This document shows, piece by piece, positions 1 through 8,724 of a stretch of 64,000 nucleotides of DNA. Positions within the stretch are counted from its first letter, which is position 1. Each line of letters starts with the position of its first letter. The notes under the pieces were generated by a model that ran no database searches, was not told the DNA's origin, and saw only the letters and a program-made list of their open reading frames with translations. The translations under genes and the position numbers were made by a program. The stretch is from an uncultured Desulfovibrio sp. (GTDB taxonomy: Bacteria; Desulfobacterota; Desulfovibrionia; Desulfovibrionales; Desulfovibrionaceae): NCBI GenBank assembly GCA_913063155.1, contig CAJXYU010000010.1, forward strand, positions 1 to 64,000. The letters run 5' to 3'.

Positions 1-284
1 GGGGAGAGGTCGCAGGAGAGGGGGAAAGGGAGGGGCGGCCCGGAGCCGCCTCCCTTACCCCCTTTCCTTAAATGGTTCTTGAAACAGGTGTGGTGAACAG
101 GACTTACATTGTCGGCTGGAGACCGCTGAAATTTCCCGAGTGGGCGAAACCAACAAACGAGGAAACTACAACCGTTGGAGTTTGCGCGTCAGCGCACCCG
201 AAATTCCCTTCCGTCAGCTTGATTCCATCTGAATATGCATAGTATGTAAAAGCTCATCCCCTAATGGACTCCAAAGGAACGCGC
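1..284. other. Non-coding leader region of the window
   Basis: No gene is supported here. A GC-rich inverted repeat at about 28-54 (GGCGGC against GCCGCC, short loop, followed by a pyrimidine-rich run) could be the terminator of a plus-strand gene lying before the window, but it has a bulge and no clean T-tract. The remainder up to the acetyltransferase start shows no convincing promoter or structured element. Confidence 0.4.
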
Positions 285-1085
285 ATGGACAACTTCGACT
301 CCTCAGCCTATCTCAAGCGACTGAACCTGTCTGCCCCTGTCGAGCCTACGGTAGAAGGCCTGCGTACCCTACAGAAGGCGCAGTTCCTTACCATCCCCTT
401 CGAGAACTTCGACATCCTCCTGGGCCGGGGCATCGATCTCGACCCGGAGCACCAGTTCGACAAACTCGTGCATCGTCCCCGGGGCGGCTATTGCTTCGAA
501 CTCAGCGGCCTGTTCCTCCGGGCGCTGCAAACCTTCGGTTTCAAGGCTCGCGCACTGCTGGCCCGGGTCCACCTGGCAGGGAAGCCGTCCGGGCGCGGGC
601 ACCAGCTCTCGCTTGTCCTAGTGGAAGGACGACGGTGGGTCGTCGATGTGGCCTTCGGGAAAGACAATCCGCGCGGCCCCGTGCCGCTGGAACTGGATAC
701 CGTCCAGGAATTCAATGGGGTGCAATACCGTTTGGCCGACGGGGGGCGCTGCGGGACCATGCTCCAGAAGCGCGGGGATGATGATTGGCGGAATCTGTAC
801 AGTTTTGACATGGAGTACGTCTTCCCGGCTGACATCGACTACGGCAACCACTATACATCCACCAGTCCCCATACTTTTTTCACCCGGGATCGCGTGGCCA
901 TAAAGCCGCTGGAGGACGGCATTGTCACCCTCCATAACTACCGGCTGACGGTGACCAGAAACGGGCAGAAGATGAGCGAAGAGCTTCCTGAAGGACAGAG
1001 ATATCTGGACGCTCTGAAAATTCATTTCGGCATTGAACTGGACGCACCCTGCGAGGCCTTGAAGCCCATCGCGCAGAAGGGTTGA
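285..1085 (+). CDS. nat: Arylamine N-acetyltransferase (NAT)
   Basis: This enzyme transfers an acetyl group from acetyl-CoA to arylamines or arylhydrazines through a cysteine thioester in the cytoplasm. The product of 266 residues has the expected family length. The catalytic triad is visible as Cys70 in RGGYCFE, His106 in GRGHQ and Asp121 in VVDVAFG. The N-terminal IPFENFD motif is also typical. I chose the ATG at 285 because AAAGGA lies 7 nt upstream; an in-frame ATG 21 nt earlier lacks such a site. The gene converges on the solute-binding protein genes with only 18 bases between them, and no partner gene is adjacent. The physiological substrate is unknown; detoxification of aromatic amines is the usual suggestion for the family. 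Confidence 0.9.
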   Translation: MDNFDSSAYLKRLNLSAPVEPTVEGLRTLQKAQFLTIPFENFDILLGRGIDLDPEHQFDKLVHRPRGGYCFELSGLFLRALQTFGFKARALLARVHLAGKPSGRGHQLSLVLVEGRRWVVDVAFGKDNPRGPVPLELDTVQEFNGVQYRLADGGRCGTMLQKRGDDDWRNLYSFDMEYVFPADIDYGNHYTSTSPHTFFTRDRVAIKPLEDGIVTLHNYRLTVTRNGQKMSEELPEGQRYLDALKIHFGIELDAPCEALKPIAQKG

Positions 1086-1103
1086 TCGCTTCGGCAAGCT
1101 TCG

Positions 1104-1853
1104 CTAGCGGCCCGTTATGACTTGATCAATGATCCGGTCGATCTCGCCGCTTTCCTTCATTTCGGTGAGCACCCTGGAGATGGCCGGGGCCAGTGCGGCA
1201 TTCTTTTTGTGCAGATAGTGATAGAGCTTTTTCCGGACCAGCGGGGGCTCGCATGCCCGGATGCCCACTTCACCGTTTTCCTGAAGGACTTTTTCCATGG
1301 TGTAGCGGTCCATGATGATGACGTCGAGGCGCTTGTTCTCAAGGAGTTCAAGCAGCTTGGGTATGCTGGTCGCTCTCACGGCATTCAGTTCGTATTGTTT
1401 GATCACCTCATGGGCGTAGACGATGCCGAGCAGGGCGCCGACCCTGTAGTGACGGAGGATGTTCGGGTCCTCCATGCTGATCGGTTCCCCGCGCACATAC
1501 GCTCTGCCTTCCAGGAAGAACATGTGCGGCTCCACGCGCACCAGATTCTTGTGGGTTTCGCCCACCGAATAGATGCGCTCCGCCGCGCCGTCGGTTGTTC
1601 CAGCGTTGGCCTCGGACAATGCCCGGGCTGCGGGAAAGGGGAGAAATTGCGCTTTGATGCCCAGCTTTGCGTAGGCTTTTTCGAGGATGGCCTGGGCGAC
1701 CTTCCCGTTCATGTAGTTTTCGATCATCGAAAAGGTGAACGTCCGCCGCTCCTCGGCCCGGACAGGCGAAACGAACACGACAGTTGCGCAGGCCGCCAGC
1801 AGGGGGATAATTGCCAGACAGCTTCGCAGAATTGTTCTTCCTTTGTCATTCAT
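1104..1853 (-). CDS. Periplasmic solute-binding protein, family 3 (third of a tandem trio)
   Basis: A predicted exported protein of 249 residues with an N-terminal hydrophobic signal ending near SPVRA, then a small family-3 type (amino-acid-binding-like) periplasmic domain. It shares with its two upstream neighbours the motifs ILEKAYAKLGI, PAARAL, TDGAAERIYS and the C-terminal EIDRIIDQV. It is the most divergent of the three. The start at 1853 gives a normal signal peptide and lies 28 bases after the preceding stop; an upstream ATG at 1910 would overlap the previous gene and add a polar stretch before the signal. No permease or ATPase is near, so it may serve an orphan transporter or act as a sensing or scavenging protein. 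The ligand cannot be read from sequence. Confidence 0.8.
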   Translation of the reverse strand: MNDKGRTILRSCLAIIPLLAACATVVFVSPVRAEERRTFTFSMIENYMNGKVAQAILEKAYAKLGIKAQFLPFPAARALSEANAGTTDGAAERIYSVGETHKNLVRVEPHMFFLEGRAYVRGEPISMEDPNILRHYRVGALLGIVYAHEVIKQYELNAVRATSIPKLLELLENKRLDVIIMDRYTMEKVLQENGEVGIRACEPPLVRKKLYHYLHKKNAALAPAISRVLTEMKESGEIDRIIDQVITGR

Positions 1854-1881
1854 GATGTGACGGCCTTCGTTTTTTTTCGTC

Positions 1882-2685
1882 TTATGGGAGTGTGCGCGCA
1901 GCAGGAGCATTCCCGTCGTTTCCCCCAGTCACTTTGTCGATGATCCTGTCAATCTCGCCGTCTTCCTTCATTTGGGCGAGAACCCGGGAAATGGCCGGAA
2001 CCAGATCGGCGTGCTTCTCGTGCAGATAGTGGTAGAGAGCCTCGCTGGCCAGTGGCGGGTCGCAAGGATGGATGCCGGTCAGTTCGTGTTGCCGAACATA
2101 GATGGCGGCATGGACCTGGTCTACGAGAATGGCGTCGAGACGCTTTTCCGTAAGCAGTTGAAAGAGCTGCTCGTATGTTTGCGTTTGTACAGCCGTGAGC
2201 CCGTGTTTCGTGATGAACTTCTGGATATAGACGATGCCGTGCCTGCAGCCGACACGACAGGGCTTGAGATCTTTCGCGTTCCTGACCGTGATGGAATCGT
2301 CCCGGACATACGCCACGGCCTGGACGATATAGAGCGGAGGCTGGACCCGGAGCAGACTTTTGTAGCTTTCTCCGATGGCGTAGATACGTTGGCTGGAACC
2401 GTCGGTGATCCCGCAGACGGCGTCGATCAGGGCGCGGGCCGCGGGGAGTTCCTTGAAGGTGACTGTAATGCCGAGTTTGGCATAGGCCTGCTTGAGGATG
2501 GCATCGATAACGATACTGTGTATGGAGTCATGGACTTTGGAAAAGGTCAGGGAATCCGGCTTTTCGGCCCGAACGGGCAAAACGAGCACCATGATTGCGT
2601 AAATAGTCAGCAGGAGGACAGTTGCCGGGCAACCCCTCGGTCTCTTTTTTTCTTTGTTCCCTGTGATGGTGCGCTGCGTCATCAT
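1882..2685 (-). CDS. Periplasmic solute-binding protein, family 3 (second of the trio)
   Basis: A 267-residue exported protein with a signal peptide (hydrophobic core LLLTIYAIMVLVLPVRA) and a single family-3 binding domain. It is clearly closest to the upstream paralogue: SLTFSK, DSIHS, AYAKLGIT, LIDAV-GITDGSS and the ending EIDRIIDKV are almost the same in both. Its ATG overlaps the upstream stop (ATGA), so translation is probably coupled. The three genes form one transcription unit. The paralogues presumably bind related ligands, but no transporter component accompanies them. Confidence 0.8.
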   Translation of the reverse strand: MMTQRTITGNKEKKRPRGCPATVLLLTIYAIMVLVLPVRAEKPDSLTFSKVHDSIHSIVIDAILKQAYAKLGITVTFKELPAARALIDAVCGITDGSSQRIYAIGESYKSLLRVQPPLYIVQAVAYVRDDSITVRNAKDLKPCRVGCRHGIVYIQKFITKHGLTAVQTQTYEQLFQLLTEKRLDAILVDQVHAAIYVRQHELTGIHPCDPPLASEALYHYLHEKHADLVPAISRVLAQMKEDGEIDRIIDKVTGGNDGNAPAARTLP

Positions 2686-3458
2686 TCCCCCTTGCCCCTA
2701 GAAGGCGTGCGTATCGGTGGCGCGTTGCCGTTCTTTCCTTCGAGTACCTCGTTGACGATCCTGTCGATTTCACCGCTTTGCTTCATCTCGGCAATGATTT
2801 TGGATATGGCCGGGACCAGATCGGCGTGTTTTTCGTTCAGGTAATGATAGAGAGGCTCGCTGACCAGCGACCGGCTTGCGGGGCGGATGCCCGTCGGGCC
2901 GTGCTGTTTGAGGTAAAGCGCACCGTGAACCTGGTCGACCAGGATGAAGTCCAGCCGATTGCCTTCAAGCATTCTGAACAGTTGTTCATACGTCTGCACC
3001 TGCGTTGTCGAGATGCCGTGTTTTTTGACGAACAGTTGGACATAGACAATGCCGTGCCGGGAGCCAATACGATATCGCCTGAGATTCGTCGGGTTGTTTA
3101 TAAAAATGGAGTCTCCATGGCCATATGCGACGGTATGGACGGAGTAGAGCGATGGCTGAACCCTGCGCAGGGTTTTGTATATTTCGCCGATGGCGTAGAC
3201 CCGATGGCAGGAGCCATCGGTTATCCCGTTGACGGAGTCGATCAGGGCGCGACTCGCGGGGAGTGCCTTGAAGGAGACTGTAATGCCGAGTTTGGCGTAG
3301 GCCTGTTCGAGAATGGCCGAGGTGACGTCGCTGTGAATGGAGTCATCCATTTTGGAAAAGGTCAAGGAATTGCGCTCCACGGCCCGGACTGGCGAAACGA
3401 GCACGGCAATGAGTAGAACCGGAACAACCAGGTCCCATACGATACCGGTGAGCCTCAT
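2682..3458 (-). CDS. Periplasmic solute-binding protein, family 3 (first of the trio)
   Basis: The promoter-proximal gene of the tandem trio encodes 258 residues with a signal peptide (MRLTGIVW..., cleavage probably after SPVRA) and one family-3 binding domain. I chose the ATG at 3458 because GGAG lies about 8 nt before it; the longer open frame that starts at 3584 would put 42 polar residues ahead of the signal. It ends EIDRIVNEV plus a short charged tail and shares the last four bases with the next gene. Function beyond periplasmic solute binding is not visible. Confidence 0.8.
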   Translation of the reverse strand: MRLTGIVWDLVVPVLLIAVLVSPVRAVERNSLTFSKMDDSIHSDVTSAILEQAYAKLGITVSFKALPASRALIDSVNGITDGSCHRVYAIGEIYKTLRRVQPSLYSVHTVAYGHGDSIFINNPTNLRRYRIGSRHGIVYVQLFVKKHGISTTQVQTYEQLFRMLEGNRLDFILVDQVHGALYLKQHGPTGIRPASRSLVSEPLYHYLNEKHADLVPAISKIIAEMKQSGEIDRIVNEVLEGKNGNAPPIRTPSRGKGE

Positions 3459-3780
3459 CCTGTTGTCTCCTTTACTGGATGTAGTGTAGGCCAAGGAAAC
3501 GACGTGGGAAATGATAACCCGCCATGAACTGGTGTTGGCGCCGTCTTGTGAATGCCGGCTTGTTTCGAACCGTTTTGCCGCCATGCGAAATGGGCTTCCC
3601 GTCGTATTCTATCCGGCCTTGGCGGAAGGATTTCTTGTTTTCGCAACCGAACATTTTTTCTGAATAACCACTTTTTTTCAGGGGAGAGGCGCATTATTTG
3701 GTGTTCGCTTGTCGACATTTCTCTTGCTTTCCACTAACTTTGACCAACAAACCGAAAACCTGAACCTGAGGGACGTTCGT
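3459..3780. other. Divergent intergenic region between the binding-protein trio and dhaK
   Basis: About 320 bases with no supported gene. It must hold the promoters of both divergent operons, but I see no strong -35/-10 pair. A TTGG...TTG pattern near 3698-3711 resembles a sigma-54 element but its spacing is one base short, so I do not call it. There is a run of T at about 3672-3678. Confidence 0.4.
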
Positions 3781-4839
3781 ATGAAGAAACTGATTAATGC
3801 AGTGGAAGACGTGGTCAAGGAACAGCTTGAAGGTATGGCGCTTGCCCACCCCGAACTCAAAGTGAATTACGAACCCTACTACATGTGCAGGGCCGACGCC
3901 CCGGTCAAGGGCAAGGTGGCCGTCATTTCCGGCGGCGGCTCGGGCCACGAGCCCATGCATGGCGGTTTTGTGGGCAAGGGGATGCTCGACGGCGCGTGTC
4001 CCGGCGAGGTCTTCACCTCCCCGACCCCGGACCAGATGTACGAGTGCGCCAAGGCCGTGGACAGCGGCGCCGGCGTTCTGTTCATCGTCAAGAACTACAC
4101 CGGAGACGTCATGAATTTTGAGGCCGCCGCCGAGTTGGTGGCCGGTGAAGGCGTGAAGGTTCAGAACATTCTCATCGACGACGACGTGGCCGTGAAGGAC
4201 AGCCTCTACACCGCAGGACGTCGAGGCGTGGGAACCACCGTGCTGGCCGAGAAGGTCGTGGGCGCAGCCGCGGAAGAGGGGTATGACCTGGAGCAGTGCG
4301 CGGACCTGTGCCGCAAGGTGAACCAGTACGGCCGTTCCTTCGGCGTGGCCCTGACCTCCTGCACGGTTCCGGCCGCAGGCAAGCCCACCTTCGAACTGGG
4401 AGAGGACGAAGTGGAAATGGGCATCGGCATCCATGGCGAGCCCGGCACCCACCGCATGCCCATCAAGTCCGTGGATGAGATGACGCAGTATGCCGCCGAG
4501 CAGATCATCGACGACCCGGCCTATTCCCGCACCGTGCGCGAGTGGGACGGCGAACAGTGGGCGGACAAGGAACTGACCGACGAGCCGTTCGCCAAGGGCG
4601 ACAAGGTCATCGCCTTCGTCAACAGCATGGGCGGCACCCCGGTTTCCGAGTTGTACGCCGTGTACAGGAAGCTGGACGAAGTATGCAGGGCCAAGGGCCT
4701 GACCATTGTCCGCAACCTCGTCGGCCCCTACATCACTTCCCTGGAGATGCAGGGTTTCTCCATCACGCTGCTCAAGGCGGATGATGAGATCCTCAAATTA
4801 TGGGACGCCCCGGCCTCTACCCCCGGCTTTGTCCGCTAG
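3781..4839 (+). CDS. dhaK: Dihydroxyacetone kinase, DhaK subunit
   Basis: DhaK binds dihydroxyacetone covalently through a histidine as a hemiaminal and receives phosphate from DhaL, giving dihydroxyacetone phosphate. The 352-residue product has the key residues at the same numbers as the E. coli protein: His56 in GGGSGHEP, Asp109 in YTGDV and His218 in GIGIHGEPG. That agreement supports the ATG at 3781 (GAGGG about 8 nt upstream) over an in-frame ATG 72 bases earlier. dhaL and a fused dhaM follow on the same strand, so the kinase is the PEP-dependent PTS type, not the ATP-dependent single-chain type. No DhaR-like regulator or glycerol dehydrogenase is in view. Confidence 0.95.
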   Translation: MKKLINAVEDVVKEQLEGMALAHPELKVNYEPYYMCRADAPVKGKVAVISGGGSGHEPMHGGFVGKGMLDGACPGEVFTSPTPDQMYECAKAVDSGAGVLFIVKNYTGDVMNFEAAAELVAGEGVKVQNILIDDDVAVKDSLYTAGRRGVGTTVLAEKVVGAAAEEGYDLEQCADLCRKVNQYGRSFGVALTSCTVPAAGKPTFELGEDEVEMGIGIHGEPGTHRMPIKSVDEMTQYAAEQIIDDPAYSRTVREWDGEQWADKELTDEPFAKGDKVIAFVNSMGGTPVSELYAVYRKLDEVCRAKGLTIVRNLVGPYITSLEMQGFSITLLKADDEILKLWDAPASTPGFVR

Positions 4840-4866
4840 GCGGCCGGGACCGGATTGCAAAACACG

Positions 4867-4908
4867 CACGGGCGCGGGATGTATTTCCCGCGCCTGTGTC
4901 CCCTTTTT
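4867..4908 (+). terminator. Hairpin with T-run between dhaK and dhaL
   Basis: GGCGCGGGA (4871-4879) pairs perfectly with TCCCGCGCC (4886-4894) around a 6-nt loop. Four further pairs, one of them G-T, extend the stem outward. A CCCTTTTT run follows. It looks like an intrinsic terminator or attenuator inside the dha operon and could lower dhaL and dhaM expression relative to dhaK. It could also be a processing or stabilising structure. Confidence 0.6.
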
Positions 4909-5002
4909 CTGAATGGTTGGCGCAGCGCAAAGCCTATGGTCATCATCGCGCAAAAGACGATGAAACATCCCGCAACGGGTCAACCTCCCAAGGAGCATTA
5001 CA

Positions 5003-5635
5003 GTGTCCATGAACAAAGCCCAACTCGTCACCTGGCTCGGCAAACTCAATGACGTTTACGCCGAAAAAAAAGAATACCTGACCGAACTTGACGCAGCCAT
5101 CGGCGACGCCGACCACGGCATCAACATGAACCGGGGCTTCGGCAAGGTCATGGAAAAGCTGCCCACCGTGGAGGACAAGGATATCGGCACCATCCTCAAG
5201 ACCGTGGGCATGACCCTCATGTCCAGCGTCGGCGGTGCGAGCGGCCCGCTTTACGGCACCTTCTGGATGAAGGGCGGCATGTTGCTGGCAGGCAAGGACG
5301 AGCTGGCCGCGGATGATTTCGTCCAGTTCATCGAGGCCGGTGTGGGCGGCATCCTCCAGCGCGGCAGACCCGAGCTGGGCGACAAGACCATGTACGACCT
5401 TTGGGCTCCGGTGCTGGAAGCCATGAAGGATGAGGCCGGAAACGCCTCCGAGGTGATCGCCGTAGTGGACGCGGCGCTCCCCGTGGCCGAAAAAGCCCTG
5501 GCCGACACCATCCCCCTGCAGGCCAAAAAAGGCCGGGCCAGCTATCTGGGCGAACGCAGCATCGGGCACCAGGACCCGGGCGCGACTTCGTCCTACTACA
5601 TGATCGAGACCCTCAGGGATGTTCTTGCCGGATAA
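5003..5635 (+). CDS. dhaL: Dihydroxyacetone kinase, DhaL (ADP-binding) subunit
   Basis: DhaL carries a tightly bound ADP/ATP that is rephosphorylated by DhaM and passes phosphate to the substrate on DhaK. The 210-residue product has the magnesium-binding signature ELDAAIGDADHG with Asp30, Asp35 and Asp37, matching the E. coli numbering. It also has the nucleotide-binding loop SSVGGASGPLYG and the C-terminal HQDPGATS motif. The start is a GTG: AAGGAG at 4990-4995 is 7 nt before GTG but 13 nt before the next in-frame ATG (5009), and the GTG start keeps the aspartate numbering. It sits between dhaK and dhaM with hairpins on both sides. Confidence 0.93.
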   Translation: MSMNKAQLVTWLGKLNDVYAEKKEYLTELDAAIGDADHGINMNRGFGKVMEKLPTVEDKDIGTILKTVGMTLMSSVGGASGPLYGTFWMKGGMLLAGKDELAADDFVQFIEAGVGGILQRGRPELGDKTMYDLWAPVLEAMKDEAGNASEVIAVVDAALPVAEKALADTIPLQAKKGRASYLGERSIGHQDPGATSSYYMIETLRDVLAG

Positions 5636-5649
5636 TGAATGATTAGAAT

Positions 5650-5687
5650 GCGCTCCGGAGGAAGGCTTCCGGGGCGCTTTGCTTTTG
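5650..5687 (+). terminator. Hairpin between dhaL and dhaM
   Basis: GCGCTCCGGA (5650-5659) pairs with TCCGGGGCGC (5668-5677), ten pairs with one G-T, around an 8-nt loop, followed by TTTGCTTTT. It is a plausible weak intrinsic terminator within the dha operon, similar in position to the one after dhaK. Confidence 0.5.
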
Positions 5688-5712
5688 AACTGTTTTTTGG
5701 AGCGACCATAGA

Positions 5713-8202
5713 ATGATAGGACTCGTAATTGTTTCCCACAGCCAGACCCTGGCCGAGGGAGTGATGGAATTGGCCGGGCAGATGACCCAGGGCAAGGTGG
5801 TCATGGAGGCTGCGGGCGGCATCGACGACCCGGACAATCCCATCGGTACGGACCCCATGAAGGTTATGGCGGCCATCGAAAGCGTGGTCGCGTCCGCCGA
5901 AGACGGCGTGCTGGTGATCATGGACCTGGGCAGTGCGCTCATGAGCGCCGAAACGGCCCTGGACTTCCTGCCCGATGAAGTCAGGGAAAAAGTCATGCTC
6001 TGTTCCGCGCCTGTCGTGGAAGGGACCATGGCCGCCGCCGTACAGGCCTCCGTGGGGGCTTCCCTCGCCGAGGCTGCCGCCGAGGCCGGTTCGGCCCTGA
6101 ACGTCAAGATCCAGCAGCTTGCGCCCGTCACCGGCGAGACCGTATCCGGCGTTCCCACAACCCAGGCGGAAGAGGTCGGCGGGGAATCATTGAGTGCCGA
6201 GTTCCTGATCGTCAACAAGCTGGGGCTGCATGCCCGCCCCGCGGCCAATCTCGTGGCCACGGCGGGAAAGTACGAGAGCAGCGTCCGGATTCGCCGCAAC
6301 GGGGATAGCGCTTCCGCCAAGAGCATCAACCAAGTGGCCCTGCTGGCCGTGCAAAACGGGGAAACCATCAGCGTGACCGTGAGCGGTCCGGACGCCGCCG
6401 AAGCCCTGGACGCCATCACCGCGCTTCATGCGGACAACTTCGGCGAACGGGACGAGGACGTGGTGGCCGCGCAGGAGGCGGCCAAGCCTGCGAAGTCGGC
6501 CGTCGACGGCGTCATTGCCGGGGCTCCCGGCTCGGGGGGCTATGCCGTGGGACCAGCCCATGTGCATCAGGCCCGGCTGCCGGAGGTGGAGCGTACGGAA
6601 ATCCTTGATCCCACCCGGGAGGTCGAGCGGCTGGATCGGGCCATTGCCGATGCCTTATCGGACATCCAGGCCCTGCGGCGTGAAACCGAACAGAGTTCCG
6701 GCAAGGCCAACGCGGCCATCTTCGACGCTCATGCTTTGATTCTTCAGGATCAGGACATGCGCGACAAGGCCGCCGAAGTTATTTCCCGGGAAAAGGTCAA
6801 CGCCGAGTTCGTCTGGCGGACGGTGATGGAGCGGATGGCCGCCAACTACCGGGGGCTGAATGACGCCTACATGCAGGCCCGCGCCGCCGATGTCATGGAC
6901 TGTGGCGGCCGTGTGCTGCGCCTGCTGACCGGTGACGACGGCCCTGTGTTGGCGCTGGAGGCCGAATCCGTCATCGTGGCTCACGACCTCACGCCCTCGG
7001 ACGTGGCCGGGCTTGACGCGGACAAGGTGCTCGGCATCGTCACCGAAATCGGCGGAGTCACCTCCCATGCGGCCATCCTGTCACGCTCCATGGGCATTCC
7101 GGCCGTTATCGGAGCGGGAGAGGCGGTTCAGCTTATCCAGGACGGCGACACCATTGCTCTGGACGGTTTTGATGGGCTGGTCTGGGCTGCACCGGATGAG
7201 GCGGCCGTGAGAGATCTGGGCGCCAAGCGGCAGGCCTGGCTGGTCAGGCGGGAAGAGGAAAAGGCCAAGGGAGCGGCTCCAGCAACCACTACGGACGGTC
7301 ATGCCGTTCAGGTTTGGGGCAATATCGGTCTGCCGGCTGACGCGCCGCGCGTACGCGAATTCGGCGGCGAGGGAGTGGGCCTGTTCCGCACCGAGTTTCT
7401 GTTCCAGGATCGTGACGAGGCTCCGGGCGAAGACGAGCAGTTCCGCGCCTATGTACAGGCCGCACAGGCGTTGGGCGGCAACCCTGTCATCATCCGGACC
7501 CTGGACATCGGCGGGGACAAACCGGTGAAATATCTTTCCACAGTCCAGGAGGACAATCCGTTTCTGGGCGAGCGGGGCGTACGTTTCTGCATGGCCCGGC
7601 CCGATTTGTTCCGCATCCAGCTCCGGGCCCTGCTGCGCGCTGCCGGCCAGGAGAACATCTGGATCATGTACCCCATGATTTCGGATACGGCCGAGCTGGA
7701 CGGGGTGCTGGAACTTCAGCATCGGGTGCACGGAGAACTTGCACAGGAAGGCGTGCCGGTGGCGGAAAAGGTCAAGACCGGCATCATGATCGAGGTGCCG
7801 TCCGCCGTGGCCGTGGCCGATAAATTGGCCGGGCGTTGCGACTTTTTCAGCATCGGCACCAACGACCTGACCCAGTACGTCATGGCTGCGGACCGGGGCA
7901 ACGCCTCGGTGGCCGCGCTGTGCGACAACCTCAACCCGGCCGTGCTGCGCATGGTGAAGATGACCTGCGACGCGGGCAGGGCCGCCGGAATCGAGGTGGG
8001 TATGTGCGGCGAGCTGGCCGGAAACGCCAAGGCCGCGCCGTTGCTGCTGGGACTCGGGCTGGACGAACTGAGCATGAATGCTCCGGCCATTCCCGGTGTC
8101 AAGGAGGCCGTCCGGGCCGTGAGCATGGACGAATGCCGCGCCTTGGCCGAAAAGGCCCTGGCCTCGGATTCCGCCGACGCGGTCCGCGCGTTGCTCGGGT
8201 AG
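5713..8202 (+). CDS. dhaM: DhaM multiphosphoryl protein: EIIA-DhaM, HPr and complete Enzyme I
   Basis: This cytoplasmic protein moves phosphate from phosphoenolpyruvate to DhaL-ADP. Three parts are visible in 829 residues. An EIIA-mannose-type DhaM domain covers about 1-130 with His9 in IVSHS. An HPr domain covers about 160-245 with His173 in GLHARPA and a Ser204 at the position of HPr Ser46. An Enzyme I covers about 266-829 with the phosphohistidine His452 in GGVTSHAA, a full PEP-binding barrel, and Cys765 in GMCGELAG. In E. coli DhaM the Enzyme I part is truncated and depends on a separate Enzyme I. Here it is complete, so the chain PEP to EI to HPr to EIIA to DhaL can lie in one polypeptide. 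A generic ptsI/ptsP role for other PTS targets cannot be excluded. Confidence 0.92.
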   Translation: MIGLVIVSHSQTLAEGVMELAGQMTQGKVVMEAAGGIDDPDNPIGTDPMKVMAAIESVVASAEDGVLVIMDLGSALMSAETALDFLPDEVREKVMLCSAPVVEGTMAAAVQASVGASLAEAAAEAGSALNVKIQQLAPVTGETVSGVPTTQAEEVGGESLSAEFLIVNKLGLHARPAANLVATAGKYESSVRIRRNGDSASAKSINQVALLAVQNGETISVTVSGPDAAEALDAITALHADNFGERDEDVVAAQEAAKPAKSAVDGVIAGAPGSGGYAVGPAHVHQARLPEVERTEILDPTREVERLDRAIADALSDIQALRRETEQSSGKANAAIFDAHALILQDQDMRDKAAEVISREKVNAEFVWRTVMERMAANYRGLNDAYMQARAADVMDCGGRVLRLLTGDDGPVLALEAESVIVAHDLTPSDVAGLDADKVLGIVTEIGGVTSHAAILSRSMGIPAVIGAGEAVQLIQDGDTIALDGFDGLVWAAPDEAAVRDLGAKRQAWLVRREEEKAKGAAPATTTDGHAVQVWGNIGLPADAPRVREFGGEGVGLFRTEFLFQDRDEAPGEDEQFRAYVQAAQALGGNPVIIRTLDIGGDKPVKYLSTVQEDNPFLGERGVRFCMARPDLFRIQLRALLRAAGQENIWIMYPMISDTAELDGVLELQHRVHGELAQEGVPVAEKVKTGIMIEVPSAVAVADKLAGRCDFFSIGTNDLTQYVMAADRGNASVAALCDNLNPAVLRMVKMTCDAGRAAGIEVGMCGELAGNAKAAPLLLGLGLDELSMNAPAIPGVKEAVRAVSMDECRALAEKALASDSADAVRALLG

Positions 8203-8265
8203 TGTCATGGAGGGGAGTGCCCAGGCTCCGGGAGGTTTTCAACCTTTTTCACACGGGAGGACGTC

Positions 8266-8553
8266 ATGACGGATACCGGTAAAAGGAGACTTCCTGCGCA
8301 GGCCGTGATCGACGGGGTGCTGAAAGTGCTCGGCGAATGTTTTGAAAGTGCGGCCAAAAACGGTGCGTTTCTCGACCCCGGTCCCAACGGCCTGCTGCGA
8401 CAGCTGGAACGGCAGTACGCCACCCTGGTTGAGATCATTCGCGAGAACGCCGAGTATGATGAGGATTCGGGCTGGTACACCGCCGGAGTTCTGGCACACT
8501 CGGCGTATCACCTCGGCGCCTTGCGGGTAAAGGTGGATGAACTGAGAAAATAG
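8266..8553 (+). CDS. Small hypothetical protein downstream of dhaM
   Basis: A 95-residue soluble, charged protein that I do not recognise. GGGAGG lies about 6 nt before the ATG, so translation is well supported. It follows dhaM by 63 bases on the same strand and may belong to the dha transcript. The sequence is mostly predicted helix, with a Tyr/Trp-containing segment (EDSGWYTAGVLAHSAYHLGAL) in the second half. No signal peptide or membrane segment is seen. Confidence 0.7.
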   Translation: MTDTGKRRLPAQAVIDGVLKVLGECFESAAKNGAFLDPGPNGLLRQLERQYATLVEIIRENAEYDEDSGWYTAGVLAHSAYHLGALRVKVDELRK

Positions 8554-8724
8554 CGCGGCGCCCCTCCCTTGCCGAAGCAATACGGCCTGGGCGTCCCCGG
8601 GCCGTCGCATTGTGCGGGAACGCTTGAAAAACCTTTGCATCGCGTCTGAATCGGGGGTAGTCCTCTGCCTGCATACTGCACCTATAATCATTTGTTTTTC
8701 ACGTAATGGATTCAGGAGTTCCCC

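Noticed and set aside
3698..3712. Sigma-54-like TTGG...TTG upstream of dhaK
   Set aside because: The distance between the -24 and -12 elements is one base too short, and spacing is strict for sigma-54.
8582..8616. GC-rich inverted repeat ACGGCC...GGCCGT after the small gene downstream of dhaM
   Set aside because: The stem has internal mismatches and no T-run follows, so a terminator call is not supported.
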